Below, in pieces: positions 50,956-61,956 of a DNA stretch of 64,000 nt; within the stretch, counting starts at the first letter, position 1, and every line of letters begins with the position of its first letter. Both the position numbers and the translations under genes were made by a program. The DNA comes from Panax quinquefolius (lineage: Eukaryota > Streptophyta > Magnoliopsida > Apiales > Araliaceae): assembly GCA_020205615.1 (NCBI GenBank), contig CM035165.1, positions 30,787,544 through 30,851,543 of the forward strand, given 5' to 3'. The notes beneath the pieces are model-generated. The model made no database searches and was not told the DNA's origin. It saw nothing but the letters and a program-made list of their open reading frames with translations.

Positions 50956-51989
50956 TGTAAGACCCCAACTTTTTGAATAAAGATTAAATTTTCTCGAAAT
51001 ATATTTTTGAATATTATGGTGTGGATTTGATATAATGTTATAGTTGTGGGTAATATTTACAAATTTTGCAAAGTACGCAAGTTGTTATATAATATTCGAT
51101 TGGTCGGGGAATATTCGTTTTAACATGGAATATTCGTACAACGGCACAATCATTGGTGGACCCCCACAACGGAATTATTATCGGATTGAGAAAACGACAA
51201 AAATACTTTATGAAAATAACGGCGGAAGTTTTACCGTTAATTGTTGAAACACCCGGTGTTAAAAGTACAGTAATACGCGTGGTTGCATAGTAGCACACGG
51301 TATTCATTATTGATACTTACGTGAGAAGTCACTCAGTTATACTCAATTATTGCTACAGTAATTGCTACATCATATCTCTCATATTATTGATTCAATTATT
51401 GTCACAGTATCATTTGCATAATATTTTATATTATTAAATCAATAATTGAGACGACAAAGTTATTCATATTATTATTTGCAATAATTACAATGTCTAGAAG
51501 TTACACAAGGAGAGGTTTGGTCACCTAATTGCGCCAATAAGGAGAAATCTTATCTGGAAAGCCCCCTCTTTCCTGGGAACGACCTGGTTGTTAAATATTG
51601 TGAGTTTTAATATTAATGATGAATAAGTTGTGTTGATTAAAAATGAATTTTGATAGTTCCATTGTGTTGGGATTATTAGTGTTAGTGGAAATCGACATCT
51701 ATTCCGATGATAATTGATGTCTAGGGGTTATATTGATAAATCGGTTAATTTATTGGATAAATGAGCAATTAATTGCTACTAATTCACATGCTTATATAAC
51801 TATTTGTTCACATGTGTGTACTATTGAATCACATTATTTACTATTAGGGGAGTTGGTGCAAGATTGATAATACTTGCATGACTAAGTTAAAAATGAAGGT
51901 ATAGATGGAGGTACTATACTGTAATTCATATTTTTCACATGATTATACTATTGATTCACATGATTGAACTATTGATTCACATTATTTAC

Positions 51990-54900
51990 TGTAACGCCCC
52001 CAAAATAGGTCCATTCCATCCAACCCATTCTGAGTCGCCAAATACATGGTACAGAAAATAACTACAAATTTATTACAACAATTGTCGTGCAAAATACAAC
52101 AACACATATGTTGTGAGTTTTGATATTAAAATATACCAACTGTGACTCTGGACACCAACTTGGATAGCACGTCACCATGACACCTTACATAAAGGTACAG
52201 TCAAAAATTGTTTTAGAAATTAAAACCTTTGGGAAGTGCTCAAGGAAACCTTCGTACATGGGAGGCCATGCGTCTAGGTTATTATAGATATCATATGCCC
52301 ACAGAATTATCCTTGGTTGACCCAATAGACCCCAAAGAAAAACGAGAAGATTACTATCATATTCTTCCCAATGGTGAGTCTTCTCTTGCCATATTATTAT
52401 ATCCACTGTCTCTAATTGGGAATTAAACTCCAAACAAACACCAAGATTATATAGGTAGTGCTTGTAAATATACTCAGCAAGTGAATGAGCACAACCCTGT
52501 CTTATGATGACACGAGGTTGTATGTCATTAGACATCTTGTATGATAGTGGCAAAACACCCTTCCAAGTTAAATTCACCTCACCCTCAACATCTATAGACC
52601 ACCGTTCTATTCCCTTGTTATCCCCCGCTTGACCCAGCTACACTTTTATTACCTTAAAGGAATTGTGAAGCAAAAGGGTGAGCACAACTAGCTCAGTAAA
52701 GAATATCATGACTAAAGATAAATAAATTATCAATAGCTTTCAACAGTAATAAATCAGAGATTTAGAACATATGGTAGATGATAAAACTTTTCAACCATAG
52801 TTGCATAAAATGAACAAGCAATCCATTAGAAGAGTCAAATAGACCATAAAATCTATTATCTTCTCCATGTTAAAAGTCCACCAACAATGTTTTATCCCTG
52901 TAACATCAATCAACAATTCCTGTCCATAATCACAAGTATAACTCATAATCGTAATTGTAGTTCTAAATTCCTTTTCTCATCCAGGACAAAGATAATTTTC
53001 ATCACCTGAAACATCAAATATTATGGTTATACCAAATCACAGTTTATGTTCATAATCCTACTAATAAATTCATCTTTGCACTACGGGCCAAAGATATTCA
53101 TCAACAAGTCATCTTTGCACTACAGGCCAAAGATATTCATCAACAAGTCATCTTTGCACTACAGGCCAAAGATATTCATCAGTTGGTCATGTTCATCTAA
53201 ACACCTGTGCATCTTTGCACTACGACCAAAGATATTCAGTTATATCATCATTTAGGACTGAGGATGATGAAAAATATTTTAAAGAAAACGAATCTAGTGA
53301 AACAAAAGAATAAATATTAAGGATTCGTATTTCAGCTATTCTATGTCCAAAAATACCTCATAAATAATCATAGTGGAGTAAAATTCAAGAATGATCAAAA
53401 TATGGATACAATCAAAGCTAGTATCCAGAATAGATATTTTGGACAAAAAGAAGAAAATTTCATTTTTCGGTGAATAATGTCGCATTCGTGAATAGTGTCG
53501 TATACGTGAATAGTACCGTATACATGAATAGTAACTCCGACACTAAAAAATAGAAATTTCACAAAAACATCATCATGCTTCGTGAATAGTACTCGTGAAT
53601 AGTAACTCATGAATAGTAACTCGAAAATAGTAACTCATGAATAGTAATCCCGACATGAAAAAGTTCCAAATTTGATAAAAAGTTCAAACCAATATTTCGA
53701 CATAATGATATTAAAGAAATAATATCATTTATGAAGAAAATAATCTCCCTTACCTCAGAAAGAATAGTATTTCTGACTGAAATACTGGATATAGTGCTAA
53801 AAGAACTTGCACCGTATAGCAATACTCGAAGTACTAAAATACTCACAAAATACGCTCGATATTATAGAGAGAGAGAGAGAGAGAAATCTTTAGTTTCTGG
53901 TGTGATTTTCAATTCTAACCTAAGCACCCTATTTATAGGAAAATGCTTAGAACACCAAAGCAGAAAATTTAATAAAATATTATTATTATTTAATAAATTT
54001 CTCGCACACCCAAGACATCGATTTAAAGCAATTAACATGTGCAACCAACTTGTTAAAAACGTTTTTCTTCAAATAATTAATTAAAACTTCCAAAAATCAA
54101 TTATTTCAGAACTTCGGAACTTCAATAATTCATAATAAATAGCCCTTTTATCAGAAAATTCGAATCTCGCAAGTTTTTATAGGAAATTCAATTCTCTACA
54201 ACTTTGCAGAAGAAAGGTTTTCCAAATTCCAAACATAAATTGACCGAAATCCATAAGCAGACGATTTTACTGTTTATAATCAAATTTCTCAATCAAGAAT
54301 GGGTCCACCAACATGTTTAACATGTTTTAAACAACTTTTGCAACAAAATACTCTTCCTCTTCATATACTCATATATCCCACATTCATTGTAAAAATATCA
54401 TCATTATTGTATTATAATAATATAATAAAATATTATTTTATCAAAAAAGATAAAATATCGATTTTCAACAATTGTCACTTTAAAAATTTTCTCCATCTAT
54501 ATCCACATAAAATGAATATTTTCCTCATCATATAAATTAATAATTTAATTATTCACAAATAATATTACAGAATCACAATATCGACAACTGTGCGGTTCAG
54601 GAAGAGGGGCTTTTCAATAAGAATTTTTCTTCTTCTTGGTGCCGCAATTAGGTGACCAAACATCTCCTTAGACAGAACTTTCTAGACATTGCCAATAATG
54701 TTATCTAGTAATATTATTAAAATAATATGAACTATTAATTTGATAATGAAAAATATTGTGTAGTGACAATTATTGAAACAACAATAATATAAAATATCAA
54801 CGCAGCAATTATTGAATCAATAAAATAAAATCTTCGAACAATAATTATTTGTAACAATTATCGAGTAAAGTGCCTTTCTTACGTAAGAATCAATAATTCA

Positions 54901-55288
54901 AAAATCTACATGCAATACTGGTGTCTTTCTAAGCAACAACGCGTATTATTTTACTTTACCCACCAGGTTATTCCAACAATGTTAATTCAGAACACACTGT
55001 AGATTATTTATAAAAACTTTAATTTGTCTTTTCTTCATCGACGGTTATTACGTTATGGGGCCCATAAATGGTCGTGTTGTTAGTACAAATATTCCCCAAT
55101 GAAAAAGAATATTCCACGACCAAACGAATATTCCCGACAACAATGAATATTTTATAACCACTTGCGTATTTTTGAAAAAATTTCATATATCACCCTTAAC
55201 TTTAACTTTTTATCAATTTAACCATTTACTGAATTGTAATTATAAGAAAAATTGAATAATTTTATTTCATAAAATTCGGGGTCTTACA
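51990..55288 (-). repeat. solo LTR (subfamily C) inserted in LTR A, 5-bp target duplication
   Basis: 3299 bp from TGTAACGCCCCC to CGGGGTCTTACA, flanked by TTTAC at 51985-51989 and 55289-55293. Related to LTR B throughout. It has a TATA box (53929-53938, minus), a donor-like CTGAG|GTAAGGG (intron starts 53753, minus), four stem-loops in a 39-bp period array (53072-53233), GTGAATAGTA repeats (53485-53650) and TTCTTACGTAAGAA (54876-54889). A block of about 430 bp (52150-52600) has no counterpart in LTR B. Confidence 0.95.
53072..53233 (-). repeat. tandem stem-loop array in LTR C
   Basis: ATCTTTG-CACTACGGGC-CAAAGAT hairpins at 53072-53095, 53111-53134, 53150-53173 and 53211-53233. The first three lie at exactly 39-bp steps, with spacer ATTCATCAACAAGTC. 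Each has a perfect 7-bp stem. Confidence 0.9.
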
Positions 55289-55558
55289 TTTACTATTAGG
55301 GGAGGTGGTGCAAGTTTGATAATACTTGCAGGACTAAATTAAAAATAAAAGAAAAGTTGGAGGTATTGTACTGTAATTGTTCGAGCCCCAAAACGTGCAA
55401 TTATCGAAATAATATTTTCCTATAAATAGAAGCACATTCTTCCTTCATTTCTCACCAATTCACAAAAGCTTTAGAGCGATTATTATAGAGAGAAATTATA
55501 GAGAGAAAGAAGAAGAGAAGTCTGCTACCTCACTATTCCAGTATTCAATTTTTCCAAG

Positions 55559-57159
55559 GTAGGGAGTATTATTTCTTTCTTATCTATGAAGAGAACTTCT
55601 GTTATTCCATTCTTTATTATTCTATTGGAATAACCTATATACGCGGGCTACCCTATACTTGGTGAAATTCTTACATTATTCCATTCTTTATCATTCGTTG
55701 GAACATCACATTCACAGCATTCTACCTTGGGACTGGTTCCGATTTTTATTATTCCGTTGGAATATCCTCGCTCATGCATTTTACGCGGACCGATTCCGTC
55801 TTTATTATTCTCTATGGAATATCCATGTCGTGCATTTCTGTTGGACCTAATTTTCGTTATTTATTATTACGTTAGAATAACTTTTTTTGTCTTGATTCAT
55901 CGCGTGTGTGGTGATTTCTTTTATTATTCCATTCCTTGTTATACTCTGGGTTGGTTAAAGTTTTGACTTCTATACTCCATGAAATTAGTGGAATATCCTT
56001 GATATTTGCGCTTCATCCAAAGATCTTTTCATGAAATATTCTTCCGAGCATTCTTGAATTTTACACCACAAAGCAAGATCATGTCGACAATTTGGACGTT
56101 ATTGATTCCTAGATAAAATAATTCTTGAACTTGTTTTATTGAATTCTTATATCATTGTCATCATCCTCATGTTTATATTTTCTTGAAAGTCATCGTGGTT
56201 CTGTAGTGCATAGATGGACTTTGGTATGATTATGACTGAGAGATTATTCTATTGTAATAATAATCGTAATGTTACAAATGATGTGGTAAAACTCCTCATT
56301 GTCCCGTAGTGCATTGATGGACGATTGTTGGCATGATCATGACCATTAATGAATACACAAATATTCTTGGCCCGTAGTGCATGGATAATTGTGGTCGTGA
56401 TACTAAAGAATATCCTTGGTCAGTATTACGGGGTGATTCAATTGATGTGGATTATTTATAAAGTTGAGTCCCAAATGATAAAAGTGTTGAAAAACCTTTT
56501 AAATCATAAAAGATAGTAGATTTTATTCTCTACTGACTCTTTTAATGGATTGCTTGTTACCGCAGATTAAACTTGATGGTTGTTATATTATATTAGTTTA
56601 ACACTGTTGAAGGCTAACGATAATATATTCTGCATTATCTTAGTCATAATATTTCCAACTGGGCTAGTTGAGCTCATCCTTTTACTTTCATTGTTCTCTT
56701 TAGAAAATGAGAACGTAGCAGGGACTAGTCGGGGAACGGAGTGACGGACCAGATGATAGCATTAGTAGTCCTCACTATAGAGTGAAATAGTGGGAAAATA
56801 AATGTAATAATATTGAATTTGAGTTTGTATATTTTCTAGACGACAATATTTGTATTAAAACTCACAGCTTATGTTTTGTCGTACTTTGCACGACAGTTGT
56901 ATAATTAAGTTGTATTTGTATTATGTACCATATATTTGGCGACTCAGAATAAGTGATGTACACCTGTTTTGGGGGCATCACAGTTGGTATCAAAGCTTAG
57001 GGATATGATCCCTGGCTAAGATGTGAGACTAGAACTAGGAGGGGAGAGACGGGGAATTCCTTCGCTAGTATGACCTACCTAATTTTTTTGGTATTTAATT
57101 GGTTGGTCAGAGTATAGAGATAATATGTTGCATGTCAATTAACCCTTGTTTTGTGGCAG
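55559..57159 (+). other. predicted intron in the 5' leader of element 3
   Basis: Donor CCAAG|GTAGGG about 130 bases after the TATA box, acceptor TTGTTTTGTGGCAG| at 57159, nine bases before the gag ATG (57168). Homologous donors (GAG|GTAAGGG) are in LTR B and C, and the acceptor text is also present in element 1 (29184-29186, minus). Splicing would remove the hairpin array and the primer-binding site. The solo LTR C lies upstream and is not part of this interval. Confidence 0.45.
56985..56996 (+). other. primer-binding site of element 3
   Basis: TGGTATCAAAGC two bases after the LTR end, as in element 1; tRNA-iMet type. Confidence 0.9.
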
Positions 57160-57167
57160 TATTTAAA

Positions 57168-58383
57168 ATGGCATCCAAGAATATTGAGAATAGCAATGGG
57201 GCACAAGAGACCGTTGAGTCTCCACAGATCAACAATCAGAATAATGTGCATCAGGAAGGCGACAATCCTCATGCAAACAACACTAACCAAATGATGAACG
57301 ATGGAATGTTCAGAGGCTTTATGCAATTCATGCAACATCAAAGAGAGCGACTCATTCAAAATACAATTGAAACACTTGAAACTCTCAAACGGCCACCGCT
57401 AAAGCAGATTCAAGGAGCTGGGACCACCCGAGTTTATTAGAGAGCGAAAACCGCTTAAAGGCGGAAGCATGGATAAAGCAGATCACCAAGATATTTGATG
57501 TCTTGGGATGCTCCAGGAGATAAAGGTTCCCTTCGCCACCTTCATGTTGCGTGAAGAGGCGACATCTTGGTGGGAATCTATAACACGCATTACCCGGTCG
57601 ACTTTTCAAGATGTCTTGGGAGAAGTTCCAAGAGTTATTCAACGACAAGTACTTTCTCGAAAATATTCGTCACATGAAAGAGGTGGAGTTTATCAAGTTG
57701 GAGCAAAACAATATAACCGTGTCGCAATACGAGGCTAAATTTGCGGAGTTATCCTAGTTTGCATCCCATTTGGTCGATAATGAGGAGCGAATGACACGAA
57801 TGTTTTTAAGAGGTTTGAAACCGGAGATACGTCAATATCTTATTTCTCATAAACTGTGTTTGTACTCAGATGTTGTAAATAGGGCTTAGTTATTGGAGCG
57901 CGGTAACGAGTCAACGCAACCAAGAGAAAGCAGCCGACAACATGAAAATACCAGTGGTATCAGTCATCGAAGCGGTGACAACAAACGGAGAGGAATCAAC
58001 ATGCAGAAATGGTAACCACTTCGGTGGTAATCATGGCCAAGATAGTAAAAATGGACATTTTAAGAAAAGGAGATTCAACAATGATGGAAAGACGTCAAGA
58101 CCAAAGAACCGTGGTTAAGGAAGGAGAACGACCACCTATCATATGCTTCAAATGCGAGGGAGGAAGGATATCGGTCAAGCTGGCGATGCCATCCAACGCG
58201 TGTTATAATTGTGGAAGAGAAGGTCACCTAGCCCGATTTTGTCGTTCACCGAAGACAAGTTCAGCTAGGATGGAGGCACCAAAGGCCGTCCCAGAAAAGT
58301 CAAAGCCGGTGGTGCAAGGGAGAACATTTGTTGTGACCTCCCAGAAAGCAAGGAACCCGAACGAGTTCATCACGGGTAACCCA
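57168..58383 (+). pseudogene. gag remnant of element 3 with zinc knuckle
   Basis: ATG at 57168 (MASKNIENSNGAQETVESP). The core continues in other frames (VPFATFMLREEATSWWESI at 57508 onward), and the CCHC knuckle [14 protein letters not shown] is at about 58198-58240 in an open frame (58009-58392). At about 58384 the sequence switches to reverse-oriented RNase H text of element 4, so protease and pol of element 3 are absent. Confidence 0.87.
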
Positions 58384-59421
58384 TACAAGTAATGCCTCCA
58401 AATCTTTAGTACAAAAACGACTGCTGCCAACTCTAGATCATGAATAAGACAGTTCCTCTTATATTCTTTGAGTTGCCGAGAGGCATAGGCTATGACTTTC
58501 CCATGTTGCATGAGAACACATCCCAACCCTTTGCCCCAAGCATCATTGTAGATGACAAATCCCTCCGAGCCAGATGGTATTATCAGAACAGGTGCTGAAA
58601 TGAATCTCCTCTTGAGTTCTTGAAAACTCTTCTCACATTCCACGCTCCAACCGAATTTTGTATCTTTTTGAGTTAGCTGAGTTAGTGGAGTAGCGATTCG
58701 AGAAAATCCTTCCACGGATCTTCGATAATAACCAGCTAAACCGAGAAAGCTACGTACTTCGATCACTGATTTAGGTTGCTCCCAGCTTTGAATAGCTTCA
58801 ATCTTTGCTGGGTCAACAGATATTCCATGACTTGATACTACGTTCCCAAGGAATGCTACTTCCTTAAGCCAGAACTCGCATTTCTTTAACTTGGCATAAA
58901 GCTTGTTTTCACGAAGCTTTTGGAGTATCAGCCTCAAGTGTTGCTTATGATCTTCACGGCTTTTGGAATATATGAGGATGTCATCAATAAAGACGACCAC
59001 AAAGTGATCTAAATATTCCTTGAATACTCGGTTCATCATATCCATGAAGGCAAAGAGGAGCATTAGTCAATCCAAAAGACATGACTAAAATTCATAGTGT
59101 CGTCATCGAGTTCAAGGCGATCTTTGGAATATCCTCAGTTTTAACCTTCAGCTGTTGATATCTAAAACGAAGATCGATCTTTGAAAAGAATTTGGCGCCT
59201 TGGAACTGGTCGAACAGGTCATCAATACGTGGCAATGAATACCTATTTTTGATGGTGATATGATTCAACTCCCGATAATCAATACAAAGTCGCATACTTC
59301 CATCTTTCTTCTTCACGAATAAAATAGGAGCACCCCAAGGAGAAGTACTAGGACGAATGAAACCGATGTCTAACAATTCCTGCAGTTGGGTCTTTAACTC
59401 CTGAAGTTCAATAGGAGCCAT
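58384..59421 (-). pseudogene. RT and RNase H of element 4
   Basis: Minus strand. RT fingers and palm start [20 protein letters not shown] (59421) with [16 protein letters not shown] and [11 protein letters not shown]. The second frame (59063 down) has the catalytic [15 protein letters not shown], thumb [20 protein letters not shown] and RNase [21 protein letters not shown] to KIWRHYLYG. One frameshift lies near 59065-59092. This is the only copy in the window that keeps the RT palm. It ends at the head-to-head junction with element 3 gag. About 1 kb (end of RNase H to integrase core) is missing between here and 50955. Confidence 0.9.
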
Positions 59422-60091
59422 TCAATATGGGGCTTTGGAAATGGGTTTTGTACCTGGTTCAAGGTCGATACAAAATTCAATTTCACGCTCAGGGGGTAGG
59501 CCAGGAAGTTCTTCGGGGAATACGTCAGGAAATTTATTTTCAATGAGTAGTTAACCAATCAATCCCTAGAATCACATCAAATGCAAGTATTTTCAATGAA
59601 ATAAGATCGACAGGTAATGTGAGGGTACCGATTTGAACCAAACAAGACTTATAAATAGTGGATGTAATGAAGGTTTTTCCCAACGGAGTTTCCACAGATA
59701 AGTCAAAGTCTTATTTTTCCGAAGTCAAATTTAATCGTTGAGCTCAAGTAGGAGAAATAAAAGAATGGGTAGAACTGGTATCAAATAAGGTATATACTTC
59801 GCTAGAGTTTATGATAAGCTTACCCGTGATGACCTCGTTCGGGTTCCATGCTTTCTGGGAGGTCACAACAAAAGCTCTCCCTTGAACTACTGGTTTTGAC
59901 TTGTCTGGGACGGTATTTTGTGTCACCATTCCAGCTGGACTTATCTTGGGTGCACGACAAAATCGGGCTAGGTGACCTTCTCTTCCACAATTATAACACG
60001 CTTTGGATGGCATCGCGCAGTTTGGACTGATATGTCCCTGCCCTCCGTATTTGAAGCATATGATAGGTGGTCGTTCTTCTTCCTTAACCAC
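59422..60091 (-). pseudogene. protease and zinc-knuckle region of element 4
   Basis: 59744-60091 encodes CFKYGGQGHISPNC (first knuckle with one Cys replaced by Tyr), then [14 protein letters not shown]. After VITGKLIINSSEVYTLFDTS comes STHSFIS, the retropepsin region with DTS where DTG is expected. The protease-RT linker follows toward 59422 in broken frames. Confidence 0.85.
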
Positions 60092-60625
60092 GGGTGCTGA
60101 TGTTAACGTCTTTCCATCATTATTGAATCTCCTCTTTTTGAAATGTCCATTCTTATTGTCTTGGCTATGATTACCATCGAAGTGGTTACCATTTATGACA
60201 TGTTAATTCCCTCCACGTTTTTTGTCGGCTGCTTTCTCTTGGTTGAGTTGACTCGTTATCGCGCTCCAATAACTGAGCCCTATTTACAACATCTGAATAC
60301 AAACACAGTTTATGAGAAATTAGATATTAACGTATCTCGGGTTTCAAACCTCTTAGAAACATCCACGTCATTCTTTCCTCATTATCAACCAAGTGAGACG
60401 CAAAACCGACAACTTCTCAAGAAACTTAGCTTTATCTTTGTGACAATCGTCATATTATTTTGCTCCAACTTGATGAACTCTACCTCTTTCATGTGCGAAT
60501 ACTTTTGGGAAAGTACTTGTCATTGAATAGTTCTTGGAACATCTCCCAAGACATCTTCATCAAGGCGGTGGCAAAGGAACCTTTTCTCCTGAGCATCCCA
60601 AGACATTAAATATCTTGGTGATTAG
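60092..60625 (-). pseudogene. gag core remnant of element 4
   Basis: Nucleotide similarity to 28340-28860 (element 1 gag): AACATCTCCCAAGACATCTT, ATACTTTTGGGAAAGTACTT, and GAGCATCCCAAGACATTAAA near 60590. It is truncated at about 60625 before the gag start. No long frame remains. Confidence 0.75.
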
Positions 60626-60635
60626 CATGACCTCA

Positions 60636-61700
60636 TGCTGAATAATATTGGGAGAATAACATTATCGCCTGCCAGGATTGGAAAACTGCTTGATTGAAAT
60701 CTTCGTTAGTTGACATTGATTTGATAAAGATGAAATTCTGAGATTCTGCATACACCAATTTTTGAAGTATAAACACCTATTCATGACAAAACGTTTGTCA
60801 CTCATTGTGGGTCCAAGCAATGCAAGTTTGATGGCTCAATCTCGGATCACTGTAGAAGTGGTGTAAAGAATCAGAATATTAATATTAATATTTTAATAAA
60901 TTTTTCTACTTGCGTTCTAAAGATTTAATATAAATAGTCTGTTGGGATTGAGTCAAAAATCTTTCAGAAATTGATTTCTCTCTTCAGTATCGAAGTGATG
61001 ATGCCCTTGAGTATTTTGATATACTGAGTATTCTTACTCTGAGGTCTGAGTTCAAGCTATAAGCACCTTATGCGTTATTTCCGGGCCAGAAGATCGCATT
61101 TTCCTAGAGTAAAGGATATTTTTTTTTATGATATTATTTATTCCAATATCATTATGTCAAGTATTGATCCGAATCCTTTTAATCAAATTTGGAACTTTAG
61201 TGTCTGATTTACTATTCACGATACCTGTGACTATTCACTAATACCTGCATCATTCATTAAAAATGAAAATTTTTCGGCCCAAATATCTACTGGATGTCTC
61301 AATTCCCCAATCTGCTTTTGTAACCGACGAATTTTAAATTATATTGCATTCTCTACTAATTCTCAATTGTCAATGTAATGTCGATTTGCAACTTGCCCAC
61401 AGATTTATTATTTTTCTCGTTCAACAGCGCCTACTTTTTGTTCCATTTTATTTCAGAGGCGAGTACCTAGCTCTGTGGTACTTGGAATGGGCGTTCTGTA
61501 GAGCTGCTTAGCAGTCTCACCATTTTGTAAAATAATGTATCAACAATGTGATGAGGATTATTTGAGTATAGATACTGGCTCAGAAGATAATATTTGTATT
61601 CAAACCTGTCAGCCATCGTCAGAATAATAACGCCAGAAGTTATTTCGCACTATATCAATAACCTGTAGAATTGCAAGGATGATACCTATTTCAAAGGCCA
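60636..61700 (+). repeat. strongly degraded LTR B-like fragment
   Basis: Colinear with LTR B but heavily altered. Matches: AATAATATTGGGAGAATAAC at the common block, ATATAAATAG (TATA, about 60931), GATTTACTATTCACGATA (about 61204), TTTGTAAAATAATGTATCAA (about 61524) and a degraded terminus near 61690. A primer-site-like AGTATCGTGAGTTAAGG follows. Confidence 0.65.
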
Positions 61701-61956
61701 CAACAGTATCGTGAGTTAAGGATACGATCTCCGGCGAGATCTGGGAATGTAACTAGGAGGAGAGACCAGTAAATCCTTTTCGCTATGTGTCCTACCCAAG
61801 CTTATTCGTTAGTCAGTCAAGAGCATGTGGAATTATGACATATATTGATTTCCTTAATCGATTATCGTACATGTGATTTGGATAACGTTTGATGAAGAAT
61901 ATTAACAATAATGGAAATGAGATACCTGGAGATGCCCTCAGACCACTAACGAGAGA
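61701..61956 (+). pseudogene. leader and gag start of a degraded B element
   Basis: Text parallel to 36150-36410: GATACGATCTCCGGCGAGAT, TAACTAGGAGGAGAGACCAG, TGTCCTACCCAAGCTTATTC, then GAAGAATATTAACAATAATG and GGAGATGCCCTCAGACC (gag start). It stops where a reverse LTR begins. Confidence 0.65.

Larger units (their letters stand above)
50956..56982 (+). repeat. 5' LTR of element 3 (subtype A1), interrupted by a solo LTR C
   Basis: Starts TGTAAGACCCCAAC at 50956, directly after element 4 integrase text, and runs to 51989. After the solo LTR it resumes at 55294 and ends ...GGGGGCATCACA at 56982. It has CTTACGTGAG (51316-51325), the common block (about 51483-51602), a TATA box (55420-55429), the donor-like CCAAG|GTAGGG (exon end 55558) and a hairpin array (about 56190-56440). 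No target duplication can be shown because its other end is missing. Confidence 0.9.

Noticed and set aside
53072..53233. Regularly spaced repeats that look like a CRISPR array
   Set aside because: The spacers are themselves identical repeats, the array lies in a plant LTR, and no cas-like gene is present.
53860..53885. GA microsatellite as a separate feature
   Set aside because: It is the antisense of the CT-rich initial transcript found at the same place after every LTR TATA box; part of the LTR.
58224..58383. C-terminal extension of the RNase H ORF past HYLYG
   Set aside because: The frame runs by chance through the antisense of element 3's gag after the fusion point and is not part of RNase H.
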